From the NCBI GenBank assembly GCA_044426345.1, contig JAWXUP010000009.1:1-61582 (forward strand): a stretch of DNA of 61,582 bases. The letters run 5' to 3'. Below, piece after piece: positions 25,331 to 33,513 of the stretch. The stretch is from CAYJLC01 sp044426345 (GTDB taxonomy: Bacteria > Bacillota > Clostridia > Oscillospirales > Butyricicoccaceae). Position 1 is the first letter of the stretch. Each line of letters starts with the position of its first letter. Under the pieces are notes generated by a model. The model saw only the letters and a list, made by a program, of their open reading frames with translations, ran no database searches and had not been told where the DNA came from. The position numbers and the translations under genes are program-made.

Positions 25331-25652
25331 TGGAATAGGCACGGATATAGTAGAAATTTTACGTATTAAAAAAGCTGTAGAGAGCGAACATTTTATGCAC
25401 AGGGTGTTTACAAAAAATGAAATTGATTACGCTATGAGCAAAGGTAATCCAGAGCAGTCTTTCGCTGGTATTTTTTGTGCAAAGGAAAGTATCGTAAAAG
25501 CGATGGGTACAGGTTTTTCGGGTGTTAAATTTCACGATATCGAAATTTTGCACGACGAATTAGGAAAGCCGTATTGTACAAATGAAAATATATTAATTTC
25601 AATTTCGCATTGTAAGGAATATGCAACTGCAATGGCTTTTATAAAGGAGTAA
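25323..25652 (+). CDS. acpS: Holo-[acyl-carrier-protein] synthase
   Basis: AcpS transfers 4'-phosphopantetheine from coenzyme A to apo-ACP. The 109-residue protein has the metal-binding IGTDIVEI (D8 in GTD) and FCAKESIVKAMGTG (E near 57), and the late ISISHCKEYATA. These are all expected motifs. GGAG lies 7 bases before ATG 25323. The in-frame TTG at 25305 is too early for the fold and lies in rsuA. Downstream is the lipoprotein-alr pair, an order also known around acpS in other clostridia. Confidence 0.95.
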   Translation: MFNGIGTDIVEILRIKKAVESEHFMHRVFTKNEIDYAMSKGNPEQSFAGIFCAKESIVKAMGTGFSGVKFHDIEILHDELGKPYCTNENILISISHCKEYATAMAFIKE

Positions 25653-25654
25653 AA

Positions 25655-26197
25655 ATGAAAAAACTTCTGTTTTTAGTAACTTTTTGTGCGATATTTTTTG
25701 TATCGTGTGACAGGACTTTAAGCATAGAGGAAGTTGAAAATAACATAAATGAGCATTATAATAATTTGCAAACTTTAGAGCTTAATGCCAGCGCTTTTAC
25801 TAGTATTTCGAACAAAACACAGGCGTATGAGTTTGATTTTTGCTATAATGCATACGATATAGACACAATTACAATCATTTCACCAGAAGAAATCGCAGGA
25901 ATTACAGCTAGTATTGAAAAAGATACGGATAGTATGCAAATAGCCTTTGAAAATATGCAAATCGAAACGCTGATGGCAGAAAATTTAGGCATTTCTCCGG
26001 TAGATGTTACCAGTTTTGCTATTTTCGATCTGAAAAATAAAAGTGCAGAGAGCATTTCTGTGAGTGACGTTATAAAAATTTCGTATTTAGATGGAGAAAT
26101 TTCAAAAGATATCTACCTAAAACTAGAAACATATGATATAATGAAAGTTGAAGTTTACGTTAATAATCAAATGGTAATTTATTGTAATTATTCGTAA
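25655..26197 (+). CDS. Lipoprotein, possibly GerS-like germination lipoprotein
   Basis: A 180-residue lipoprotein: a signal peptide of about 17 residues ends in the lipobox FVSC (C18). The mature part begins with an amphipathic helix (SIEEVENNINEHYNNLQTLEL) followed by beta strands, resembling LolA-like folds. In Clostridioides difficile the germination lipoprotein gene gerS lies directly before an alanine racemase, as here (11-base gap). That conserved position and the general fold make a GerS-like role in cortex hydrolysis plausible, but sequence identity is not something I can measure. AAGGAG precedes the ATG. Confidence 0.6.
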   Translation: MKKLLFLVTFCAIFFVSCDRTLSIEEVENNINEHYNNLQTLELNASAFTSISNKTQAYEFDFCYNAYDIDTITIISPEEIAGITASIEKDTDSMQIAFENMQIETLMAENLGISPVDVTSFAIFDLKNKSAESISVSDVIKISYLDGEISKDIYLKLETYDIMKVEVYVNNQMVIYCNYS

Positions 26198-26208
26198 AGG
26201 AGGCTTTT

Positions 26209-27324
26209 GTGGACATAAAAGACAGGACTTGGGCGAAAATTAGCCTTAAAAATATAGAAAATAACTTTAATAATATAAAAAAATATGCAAAAAGCAAAGT
26301 TTTGGCAGTTGTTAAGGCAGATGCATATGGTCACGGAATGATTGAAGTAGCACGTGCACTCGAAGGTCAGGGCGCAGATTATTTCGGCGTTGCGACTGCG
26401 TTAGAGTCAGTGACTTTGCGTGAAAGTGGAATTAAAAAGCCAATTTTATTGCTTGGATTTTTTGTAGATGATGAAATTCAAGATATGCTGGAAAATGATA
26501 TAACTTTTACGATTTATGATGTAGAAACAGCGAAAACTGTATCAAAAATTGCTGTTTCATTAGATAAAATTGCAAAAATCCACATAAAAATTGATAGTGG
26601 TATGTCTAGACTAGGGTTTAAATATGCCGACGATTGCGAGAAACAAATAAAGGAAATCCATACGCTACCTAATATTTTCATTGAGGGTGTTTTTTCACAT
26701 TTTGCAGTTGCCGATGATGATAATAAACTGGATTTTACAAAAAAACAAGCACAAAACTTTAAAAATATAGTGGAAAATTTAAGAAATGACGGAATTTCAA
26801 TCGAAATTGCTCATATTAGTGCAAGCGGTGGTTTGATGTATTTTCCAGAGTTTAACTTTGATATGGTACGTGCTGGAATTATTCTTTATGGGTACTATCC
26901 GAGCAATATTTTACAAAAAAACATCGAAGTTTCACCTGTTATGACGCTTTTTTCTAAAATTGCACAGGTAAAAACTTTAAAAACAGGTGAGAGCGTCAGT
27001 TATGGGCTTAATTTTACAGCTGAGCGTGATATGAAAATAGCAGTTGTAACGATTGGTTATGCCGATGGTTATTTTAGGATAAATTCAAATCGTGCGTATT
27101 TTATGTTCAAGGGTAAAAAAGTCAATATTTTAGGCAATATTTGTATGGATATGTGTATGATTGATGTATCTAATGTTGAAAATATTAAAAAAGGTGACGA
27201 AATTGTCATTTTTGGGTGCGATAGTGGAGAAATTTTAGGTGCGGATATTGTTGCTGATTTTGCGAAAACCATACCGTATGAAGTTTTGTGTGCTGTGAGT
27301 AGGAGAGTTCCGAGGGTTTATTAA
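26209..27324 (+). CDS. alr: Alanine racemase
   Basis: A PLP enzyme that converts L- to D-alanine for peptidoglycan. It has 371 residues. AVVKADAYGHG gives the PLP lysine K36; MVRAGIILYGYYP carries the arginine that contacts the PLP ring nitrogen; SVSYGLNFTAERD near residue 264 has the second catalytic base tyrosine; and GNICMDMCMIDVS has the methionine-aspartate pair of the active site. All canonical residues are present. The start is GTG at 26209, behind AAAGGAGG. The neighbours (acpS, lipoprotein, mazF) match the acpS-lipoprotein-alr-ndoA order known in Firmicutes. Confidence 0.95.
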   Translation: MDIKDRTWAKISLKNIENNFNNIKKYAKSKVLAVVKADAYGHGMIEVARALEGQGADYFGVATALESVTLRESGIKKPILLLGFFVDDEIQDMLENDITFTIYDVETAKTVSKIAVSLDKIAKIHIKIDSGMSRLGFKYADDCEKQIKEIHTLPNIFIEGVFSHFAVADDDNKLDFTKKQAQNFKNIVENLRNDGISIEIAHISASGGLMYFPEFNFDMVRAGIILYGYYPSNILQKNIEVSPVMTLFSKIAQVKTLKTGESVSYGLNFTAERDMKIAVVTIGYADGYFRINSNRAYFMFKGKKVNILGNICMDMCMIDVSNVENIKKGDEIVIFGCDSGEILGADIVADFAKTIPYEVLCAVSRRVPRVY

Positions 27325-27459
27325 TGCACGATAAAAATATTATTGCATAATATGTAGTAGTAGCTAAATTTGTGTTAAAAAATATTTTAAATATATGATT
27401 AAAACGCAAATTTTTGTGGGAAAATAACAGTATAAAATTTTCCGACGGAGCGTGAATTT

Positions 27460-27813
27460 ATGGACCAAATTAAAAGAGGAGACATCTATTATGCCGATTT
27501 AAGCCCTGTAGTGGGATCAGAACAAGGTGGCATACGACCAGTGTTAATAGTACAAAATAACGTGGGCAACAAATATAGTCCAACAGTCATCGTTTCGGCG
27601 ATAACTTCGCAGATTAATAAGGCAAAAATGCCAACACATATTGAACTTTCTGCAAAAAATTATGGACTAACTAAAGACTCAGTTATACTTATGGAGCAAA
27701 TTCGAACAATTGACAAAAAACGTTTAAAAGAAAAAATGGGAACGCTAGATGAAAGCTGTATTAGTCAGGTTAATGATGCACTAAATGTCAGTTTTGGTCT
27801 AGGAACTAGCTAA
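27460..27813 (+). CDS. ndoA: MazF/NdoA-type endoribonuclease, no antitoxin gene seen
   Basis: A 117-residue PemK/MazF toxin. Strong family features are IKRGDIYYADLSPVVGSEQGG at the start, RPVLIVQN, VSAITSQ and MEQIRTIDKKRL. MazF enzymes cut single-stranded RNA at short motifs and arrest growth. In Bacillus the antitoxin ndoAI lies between alr and ndoA. Here the 135-base gap after alr has stops in all frames and no ORF with a ribosome binding site, so the toxin appears solitary. The downstream secreted-protein gene starts 12 bases later. Confidence 0.93.
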   Translation: MDQIKRGDIYYADLSPVVGSEQGGIRPVLIVQNNVGNKYSPTVIVSAITSQINKAKMPTHIELSAKNYGLTKDSVILMEQIRTIDKKRLKEKMGTLDESCISQVNDALNVSFGLGTS

Positions 27814-27825
27814 AATGGAGGAATT

Positions 27826-28371
27826 ATGAAACAGTCTAAAACACTAATAATCACGATTTTAATGATAACACTTTTGTTATCAAGCTATGTTGCTTTTGCA
27901 GCAGAATACGGCTCGTTAGATGACCCTCTTGTGAGCCTTAGCTACATAAAAGAAATTTTGCTACCACAAACTAATGACACGATTGACGAAATTGTAGAAG
28001 AACGCACAGCTGAATATATGGCTCAACTTGACGAAAAAATGGAAGAATTTTCGAGTGAATTTAATACTGTTGCCAATAATTCTGAATTTATTCAAAATGT
28101 TGCTGATAATTTAAATGCACAAAATATTACATCTTTGGTTACGATTTCGGCTGGACAAACTATAACTTTTAATTCTGGAACTGAATTTTTACTTCGTATA
28201 GGTGGCGCAAGCCTATCAAATGCTAGTGGTGCTGTTAATGTTACAACTGGTACTAATACCGAGACTGGTGTTGTGATAAACAATTTATATATTGTCGTTG
28301 AAGATGCGCAAACAGTTACAGCAGCAAGTGATAGCACGATTTTGGTTATGGGTTCATACATTTTAGGATAA
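27826..28371 (+). CDS. Secreted protein of unknown function before the ger operon
   Basis: A 181-residue exported protein: signal peptide of about 25 residues (VAFA/AEYG cleavage), then a short conserved opening DDPLVSLSYI, a charged helical stretch (EIVEERTAEYMAQLDEKMEEF), and a beta-rich C-terminal half with GTEFLLRIGGAS, TGTNTETG and ILVMGSY. From memory this C-terminal pattern recurs in unnamed secreted proteins of spore-forming Clostridia, but I cannot name a family. Its position before gerA suggests a spore-surface or cortex role, which is only context. GGAGG precedes the ATG; a terminator hairpin follows. Confidence 0.7.
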   Translation: MKQSKTLIITILMITLLLSSYVAFAAEYGSLDDPLVSLSYIKEILLPQTNDTIDEIVEERTAEYMAQLDEKMEEFSSEFNTVANNSEFIQNVADNLNAQNITSLVTISAGQTITFNSGTEFLLRIGGASLSNASGAVNVTTGTNTETGVVINNLYIVVEDAQTVTAASDSTILVMGSYILG

Positions 28372-28480
28372 TTTTGCTGTAAAAATAACGAAATTTGATA
28401 CAAATGCGATATATGATATAAATAAAAGTCATTTTTAAGAAAAGATTAGTAATTTCTGAAAATTAAATAATACTTTAAGA

Positions 28481-28518
28481 ATGCAACTGCTTTTAAATAT
28501 AAAGTGGTTGCATTTTCG
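28481..28518 (+). terminator. Hairpin before the gerA operon
   Basis: AATGCAACTGCTTT (28481-28494) pairs with AAAGTGGTTGCATT (28502-28515) with two G-U pairs, followed by TTTT. It ends the secreted-protein transcript. The rest of the 220-base gap is AT-rich; ATATACT near 28565 resembles a -10 box, but I see no convincing -35. Confidence 0.7.
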
Positions 28519-28591
28519 CATTGTAAGATAAAAATTTAGGTATATTTTTGGCAAAAAGGGATAAAATATACTTAAATGAGGTGATTTTTTA

Positions 28592-30094
28592 GTGATACCT
28601 AGAGATAAAGATGGAAAAACAATAGTTTCAAGGTTATATTTAGAAAAAAGTATGCAAAAAAATATTGATATGATGCAGGAACTTTTTGAAAATGACAATA
28701 CGTTTGTTATTAGAAAAATCAAGCTTAACACAAAAATGCACAAAGAGGTAGCAGTGCTATTTTTTGACGGAATGGTTAATAATTTAAGCATAGCAGAGAG
28801 CATAATTGAACCATTACTTAACTTAAAAGACCAAGATTTACTCCAAATGAATGCAAAAAATATTGCAAAATCAGTTCTTGAAATAAATGACGCAGTAGTT
28901 ACTGATAATATGCCAGAAATTTTGGGTAAATTTTTGTATGGAGATAGTGTAATTTTAGTTGATGGCGATGCCTGCGCTATTGTGGTTAATACCAAAGGTT
29001 TTACGATGCGTTCAATTTCTGAACCAGAGGCTGAAAAGGTGATTTCTGGACCTCGTGAAGGCTTTGTGGAAGGTTTTATGATGAATTTATCATTAATTCG
29101 TCGAAAAATAAAATCACCAGACCTAAAATTTAAATTTATCGAGCTTGGAACAGTCACAAAAACTACTGCAGTAATTTGTTACGTAGAAGGCATATGTGAA
29201 CGTGAAATTCTTAAAACTTTTGAGAAAAGGCTTAAAACTTTCAATATTGATAGTGCAATTGACTCAAATTATGTTGTAGAAACGATAAAAGATAGCAAAT
29301 ATTCGCCATTTCCAATGATTGGAACGACAGAACGACCTGATGTTTTTGTTGCAAAAATTTTAGAAGGTAGAGTTGGATTGATTTTAGACGGAACACCAGT
29401 CGCAATAACGGCACCACACATATTTATGGAAGCATTTCAGTCAAATGATGACTATTATTTGAATTATTTATACGCAAATATCGCTCGATTGCTTAGAATT
29501 TGTGGATTTTTCTTTAATATTTGCATACCTTCGATATTTTTAGCGATGATAACATTTCATCAAGAGCTTATACCAACGAAGTTGCTTTTTAGCATTTCTG
29601 CAGCACGTGACGGAGTGCCTTTTCCAGCAATATTAGAGGCTTTGTCACTTGTTATAGTATTCGAAATTTTGAAAGAGGCAGGGGCTAGAACTCCAGCTAG
29701 TATCGGACAAACGTTAAGTATCGTAGGTGCGTTGGTTCTGGGGCAAGCTGCAGTTGATGCAAAATTTGTATCAGCACCTATGGTAATCGTTGTGGCATTT
29801 TCAGGCATAACAGCACTTATGGTTCCAAAATTAAAGGTTCCTTCGGTGGTTTTTCGTATAATTCTATTGATTTTATCATCAATTATTGGTCTTTACGGCT
29901 TAGTTTTTGGACTTTCGCTAATTATTTTGCATCTTTGCAGTATAAGAAGTTTTGGAGTTCCTTATGTTACGAACATTTCCAGTGTCCGTGTAGGAGATTT
30001 AAAAGATAATTTTGTGCGTTTCCCGTGGACACTTATGCGACCAAATCATCGTTTTATTTCGGAAGACTCGCCAGAAGAAATATCAGGTGATTAG
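28592..30094 (+). CDS. Spore germination receptor subunit A (GerA/GerKA family)
   Basis: A 500-residue A subunit of a germinant receptor in the inner spore membrane. The cytoplasmic N-terminal half contains NTKMHKEVAVLFFDGMVN and SGPREGFVEGF followed by SLIRRKI, both diagnostic. The C-terminal half holds about five membrane segments, with FPAILEALSLVIVFEILKEAG and GQTLSIVGALVLGQAAV. These proteins form a channel-like assembly with B and C subunits that responds to amino acids or sugars; the germinant is not predictable. The start is GTG 28592 behind GAGGTGAT, 2 bases before the C-subunit gene. Confidence 0.95.
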   Translation: MIPRDKDGKTIVSRLYLEKSMQKNIDMMQELFENDNTFVIRKIKLNTKMHKEVAVLFFDGMVNNLSIAESIIEPLLNLKDQDLLQMNAKNIAKSVLEINDAVVTDNMPEILGKFLYGDSVILVDGDACAIVVNTKGFTMRSISEPEAEKVISGPREGFVEGFMMNLSLIRRKIKSPDLKFKFIELGTVTKTTAVICYVEGICEREILKTFEKRLKTFNIDSAIDSNYVVETIKDSKYSPFPMIGTTERPDVFVAKILEGRVGLILDGTPVAITAPHIFMEAFQSNDDYYLNYLYANIARLLRICGFFFNICIPSIFLAMITFHQELIPTKLLFSISAARDGVPFPAILEALSLVIVFEILKEAGARTPASIGQTLSIVGALVLGQAAVDAKFVSAPMVIVVAFSGITALMVPKLKVPSVVFRIILLILSSIIGLYGLVFGLSLIILHLCSIRSFGVPYVTNISSVRVGDLKDNFVRFPWTLMRPNHRFISEDSPEEISGD

Positions 30095-30096
30095 TT

Positions 30097-31227
30097 ATGA
30101 AAAAATTGCTTTTTTTAATATTTTGCATAAGTTTCTTGCTAATCGGTTGCCAAGATTATGTAGAAGTGGAAAATTTAACTATAGTTACAGCTGTTGCAAT
30201 AGATAAGGCTGAGGAAAATGAACAAGGATATAAAATCAGCGTTGAGATTGTAAAATTCGAGAGCGACCAGACAAATACAACTATAGTGGAGGCTCAAGGA
30301 GAAACATTTGCACAAGCAATAAATAACGCTGTGAAAATTACTGGTAATGACTTATATTTTAGTCATGCTCAAGCTATAATAATAAGCGAAGAGGTGGCTA
30401 GTGAATCAATTTATGAGTTTATAGATTATGCTTACAGGAATACAGATTTTCGCTTAAATACCGACTTTTTAGTATCAAAAGATGCAAAAGCCAGTGAAAT
30501 TTTATCAGCAAATTCTTTAATAGACGATATTGCAGGTGTTCAAATAAAGAAAATGGTAGACTCTAATGAACTAATATCACAAGTGCCAGCTGTACCAATT
30601 TACGAGTTTATTGACGATGTGTCAACTGAGGGAATATGTGGCATTTTGCCAGTAGTGACTTTGGTTACCGATCAAAACGAAGAAAACCTTCGAGAGATAT
30701 CGGGTATTGCGGTGTTTGATGAGGAATATATTTGTGGTTATTTAGATGAAAATCAAACGAAAATGCTAGCTATATTGCAAAATGAAACTGAAAAAGGTGT
30801 TTTATTAGAAGAAAATGCAGAAAATACGTATTCTTTTAATTTGATTTCAGCAAAAACCGAGATTATCCCAAAATATGAAAATGGAGAAATAAATTTTTAT
30901 TTTGATGTAAAAATGAAAGTGGAGCTAATTCAACAAAATTGGAATTTTCAATATGAAAATCAACAAAATTTGCTTGAAATACAGAAAAATATCGCAAACA
31001 CAATGCAAAATAATATTAATATGCTTATCAATGAACAAAAAAATAGTGGTTTAGCGGATTTTTTAGGACTGGGAAATATGGTGTATCGAAAATATCCTGA
31101 GCTTTGGAAAACGGAAATATCACAAGATTACGAGAACTTTATAAAAAACTTAAATTACACATTGAATGTTGATTGTGAAATAGTTGGAACAGGATTAGTT
31201 TCATCGCCAATTATCATAGAAAAATAG
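30097..31227 (+). CDS. Spore germination receptor subunit C (Ger(x)C lipoprotein)
   Basis: A 376-residue lipoprotein of the Ger(x)C family. The signal peptide ends in the lipobox LIGC (C18). TIVTAVAIDKAEENEQGYKIS followed by VEIVKFES, then FAQAINNAVKITGNDLYFSHAQAIIISEE and LRTDFLVSKDAKASEIL-type sequences (RLNTDFLVSKDAKA), mark the three-domain extracytoplasmic fold. It works with the A and B subunits in the spore inner membrane. The gene follows gerA by two bases and is 11 bases before the B subunit, giving A-C-B order, which is one of the normal arrangements. Confidence 0.95.
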   Translation: MKKLLFLIFCISFLLIGCQDYVEVENLTIVTAVAIDKAEENEQGYKISVEIVKFESDQTNTTIVEAQGETFAQAINNAVKITGNDLYFSHAQAIIISEEVASESIYEFIDYAYRNTDFRLNTDFLVSKDAKASEILSANSLIDDIAGVQIKKMVDSNELISQVPAVPIYEFIDDVSTEGICGILPVVTLVTDQNEENLREISGIAVFDEEYICGYLDENQTKMLAILQNETEKGVLLEENAENTYSFNLISAKTEIIPKYENGEINFYFDVKMKVELIQQNWNFQYENQQNLLEIQKNIANTMQNNINMLINEQKNSGLADFLGLGNMVYRKYPELWKTEISQDYENFIKNLNYTLNVDCEIVGTGLVSSPIIIEK

Positions 31228-31238
31228 GAGGCTAGAAA

Positions 31239-32321
31239 ATGCGTGAAGATATATCGCTAAAACAAGGGTTTTCCTTGCTTTTTATCTTCTTATCAGGAGG
31301 AATTATGGCGATTGGAGGTGGGAGCGAGGCAGGTCGTGATAGTTATTTGTCGGCACTTTGTTCTGTATTTTTTATAATTCCGTTATATTATGTATACTAC
31401 AATCCATTGAAAGTTCATAAAACTAAGAATTATTTTGAAATAATAGACTTATTATATAGTGAAAAGTTCGGTAATATAATAAATTTTGTTACAGCGATAG
31501 CTATATTTTTGGTTGCACTAGTCTCGTTTTCACGGTTTACACTTTTTATAAAAACAGTAGCTTTACAGAATACTTCGGTGTATATAATTGGTATATTTAT
31601 GGCATTTACGTGTATTTTTGCAACTTATAACGGGTTTGAAACATTAGGACGTTTTTGCGAGATAATGATAGTTGCAATAATATTTTTTTTACTGGCTTTC
31701 GTTGTGGTGTCAATTCCACTTTTCAAGGCTGAAAATCTGCAACCGTTTATGGAAAATGGCGTAAAACCTCTAGTTTCAGGTATGTATTCGATATCTGCGA
31801 CTCCATTTATGGAAGGTTTTGCGTTAGTTGTGCTAGTTTCACAAAGTAGAAAACGTGATGATATGCAAAAGGTTGTTTTTGTGGCTGGAATTACGTCGGC
31901 TATTACCATGAGTGTGATTTTTCTTAGGAATTTGTTGATTTTAGGCTATCCTGCCATTGAAAGCTTGTATTATCCATCGTATTTGGCGATGAGTTTAGTA
32001 AGTTTAGGTGAATTTTTTGAGCGTCAAGAGGTTGCAGTATCAATAATATTTTTAATAGCTGACATAGTGAAAATAACATCGATTTCCATTTTTTTGTGCA
32101 AAATGATAAATTATAAATTTAAAACGCAAGAATATAAATTTTATGCACCAGCTGTTATTATTATGATTTTTGCATTTTCAATAACTTTTTTTGAAGATAC
32201 AATGCAGTTATTTTCATTTTTTAGCATTTATAAGTATATTTTGACTTTTCCTCTAGCTGTAATTCCAATATGTACGTTTATTCTTTGTAAAATAAAAACT
32301 AAAGCTGTAATCAGAAAATAG
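31239..32321 (+). CDS. Spore germination receptor subunit B (GerB/GerKB permease)
   Basis: A 360-residue membrane protein of the APC-type spore germination family. About ten hydrophobic segments are visible. The N-terminal LKQGFSLLFIFLSGGIMAIGGG and the central YSISATPFMEGFALVVLVSQ regions are typical. B subunits are thought to bind the germinant in a transporter-like site. Its stop codon lies in the loop of the terminator hairpin at 32302-32338, so the operon is compact and closed. Confidence 0.93.
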   Translation: MREDISLKQGFSLLFIFLSGGIMAIGGGSEAGRDSYLSALCSVFFIIPLYYVYYNPLKVHKTKNYFEIIDLLYSEKFGNIINFVTAIAIFLVALVSFSRFTLFIKTVALQNTSVYIIGIFMAFTCIFATYNGFETLGRFCEIMIVAIIFFLLAFVVVSIPLFKAENLQPFMENGVKPLVSGMYSISATPFMEGFALVVLVSQSRKRDDMQKVVFVAGITSAITMSVIFLRNLLILGYPAIESLYYPSYLAMSLVSLGEFFERQEVAVSIIFLIADIVKITSISIFLCKMINYKFKTQEYKFYAPAVIIMIFAFSITFFEDTMQLFSFFSIYKYILTFPLAVIPICTFILCKIKTKAVIRK

Positions 32322-32338
32322 GATTACAGCTTAATTTT
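32302..32338 (+). terminator. Terminator overlapping the gerB stop
   Basis: AAGCTGTAATC (32302-32312) pairs with GATTACAGCTT (32322-32332), 11 bp, followed by TTAATTTT. The gerB stop codon lies in the loop. Confidence 0.75.
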
Positions 32339-32351
32339 AGTGCGAAAAAGC

Positions 32352-32381
32352 TTGTTTTTATCGTGCATTTCGTGGTACAAT
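32352..32381 (+). promoter_or_regulatory. Promoter of the femAB-racemase-decarboxylase-darA run
   Basis: TTGTTT at 32352-32357 and TACAAT at 32376-32381 have an 18-base spacer. It lies inside the alternative upstream part of the femAB frame, supporting the later TTG start. Confidence 0.55.
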
Positions 32382-32413
32382 ATAAAAGTAAAATAAATTT
32401 GGAGGTAAGTATC

Positions 32414-33511
32414 TTGACCGAACTTATAAATGAAAAAACGCTAGAAGAATATGAAAATTTCATAAAAAATCACACAAAAGGGCATTTTATGCAATCTAAA
32501 ATGTGGGCTGGCGTAAAACCAGATTGGAAATGGGAAGCTGTTGCTTTAAGAGATGAAAATGGCAAAATTTGTGCATCGGTATCTGTACTTATTCGAAAAT
32601 TGCCATATTTACCATATACATTGATGTACGCTGGACGTGGGCCAGTTTGTGATATATATAATAAAAAACATATTGAATCGCTTGTGGAAGGACTAAAAGA
32701 CCTCGCTCGCAAGCATAATACTTACACGCTGAAAATTGACCCAGATGTGCTGGCTTCGGATACGGAATTTGTGAAAATAATGAAGGAAGTTGGTTTTGTT
32801 CAAGCAGAAGACAGTAAGAATTTTGAGGCAATTCAACCAAAATTCGTATTCAGAATGGACGTTGAAGGCAAAAACGAAGAAGAAATGATGAATTTTTTCC
32901 ATTCTAAGACTCGATACAACATACGTCTTGCGACTAGAAAAGGCGTTACTACTAAGATTTGTGGCGAAGAAATGTTAGATGTTTTCACACATATTATGAT
33001 GGAAACTGGACTTCGTGATGGTTTTGTGACACGAGATAAGTCTTATTTTGCAAATTTACTTACGCAAATGGGAGAAAATGCACGACTTTATATGGCGTTT
33101 TTAGATGAAAAACCAATTGCAGGAACACTTGCAATTTATTTCGGTGACAAAGTTTGGTATTTATACGGTGCTTCATCAAATGAGTATAGAAATGTAATGC
33201 CAAACTATCTTTTGCAATGGGAAATGATAAAATGGTCGCTTGAAAAAGGTTGTAGAATTTACGATTTTAGAGGTGTTTCTGGAGATATTTCTGAAGACAA
33301 TCCACTATATGGTTTATATCGCTTTAAAAAAGGTTTTAATGGTGAATTTACAGAGTTTTGCACTGAATTTGAATATATTTTTATGCCAAAAGTTAATAAA
33401 TTTGTGACAAAAGGAATGTCTGAATTTAGAAATTTACGCAGAAAAGTATATCTTGCTAAAAATCGCAAAAAAGATACCTCAAAACCAAAAAATCTGACAG
33501 GAAATCACTAA
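32414..33511 (+). CDS. FemA/FemB-family peptidoglycan aminoacyltransferase
   Basis: A 365-residue tRNA-dependent aminoacyltransferase that adds amino acids to the lipid II stem peptide. Two GNAT-like halves are visible: residues ~1-150 with SKMWAGVKPDWKWE and LPYTLMYAGRGPVCD, and ~150-345 with FHSKTRYNIRLATRKGV, DEKPIAGTLAIYFGDKVWYLYGASS and PNYLLQWEMIKWSLEKGC followed by YDFRG. The amino acid added is unknown. TTG 32414 follows GGAGGT by 7 bases; the in-frame ATG at 32363 lies in the promoter. A racemase-like gene starts 2 bases after it. Confidence 0.92.
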   Translation: MTELINEKTLEEYENFIKNHTKGHFMQSKMWAGVKPDWKWEAVALRDENGKICASVSVLIRKLPYLPYTLMYAGRGPVCDIYNKKHIESLVEGLKDLARKHNTYTLKIDPDVLASDTEFVKIMKEVGFVQAEDSKNFEAIQPKFVFRMDVEGKNEEEMMNFFHSKTRYNIRLATRKGVTTKICGEEMLDVFTHIMMETGLRDGFVTRDKSYFANLLTQMGENARLYMAFLDEKPIAGTLAIYFGDKVWYLYGASSNEYRNVMPNYLLQWEMIKWSLEKGCRIYDFRGVSGDISEDNPLYGLYRFKKGFNGEFTEFCTEFEYIFMPKVNKFVTKGMSEFRNLRRKVYLAKNRKKDTSKPKNLTGNH

Positions 33512-33513
33512 TT

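Noticed and set aside
28435..29157. 240-codon minus-strand frame opposite gerA
   Set aside because: It is antisense to a well-supported gene, lacks a ribosome binding site and shows no recognisable domain.
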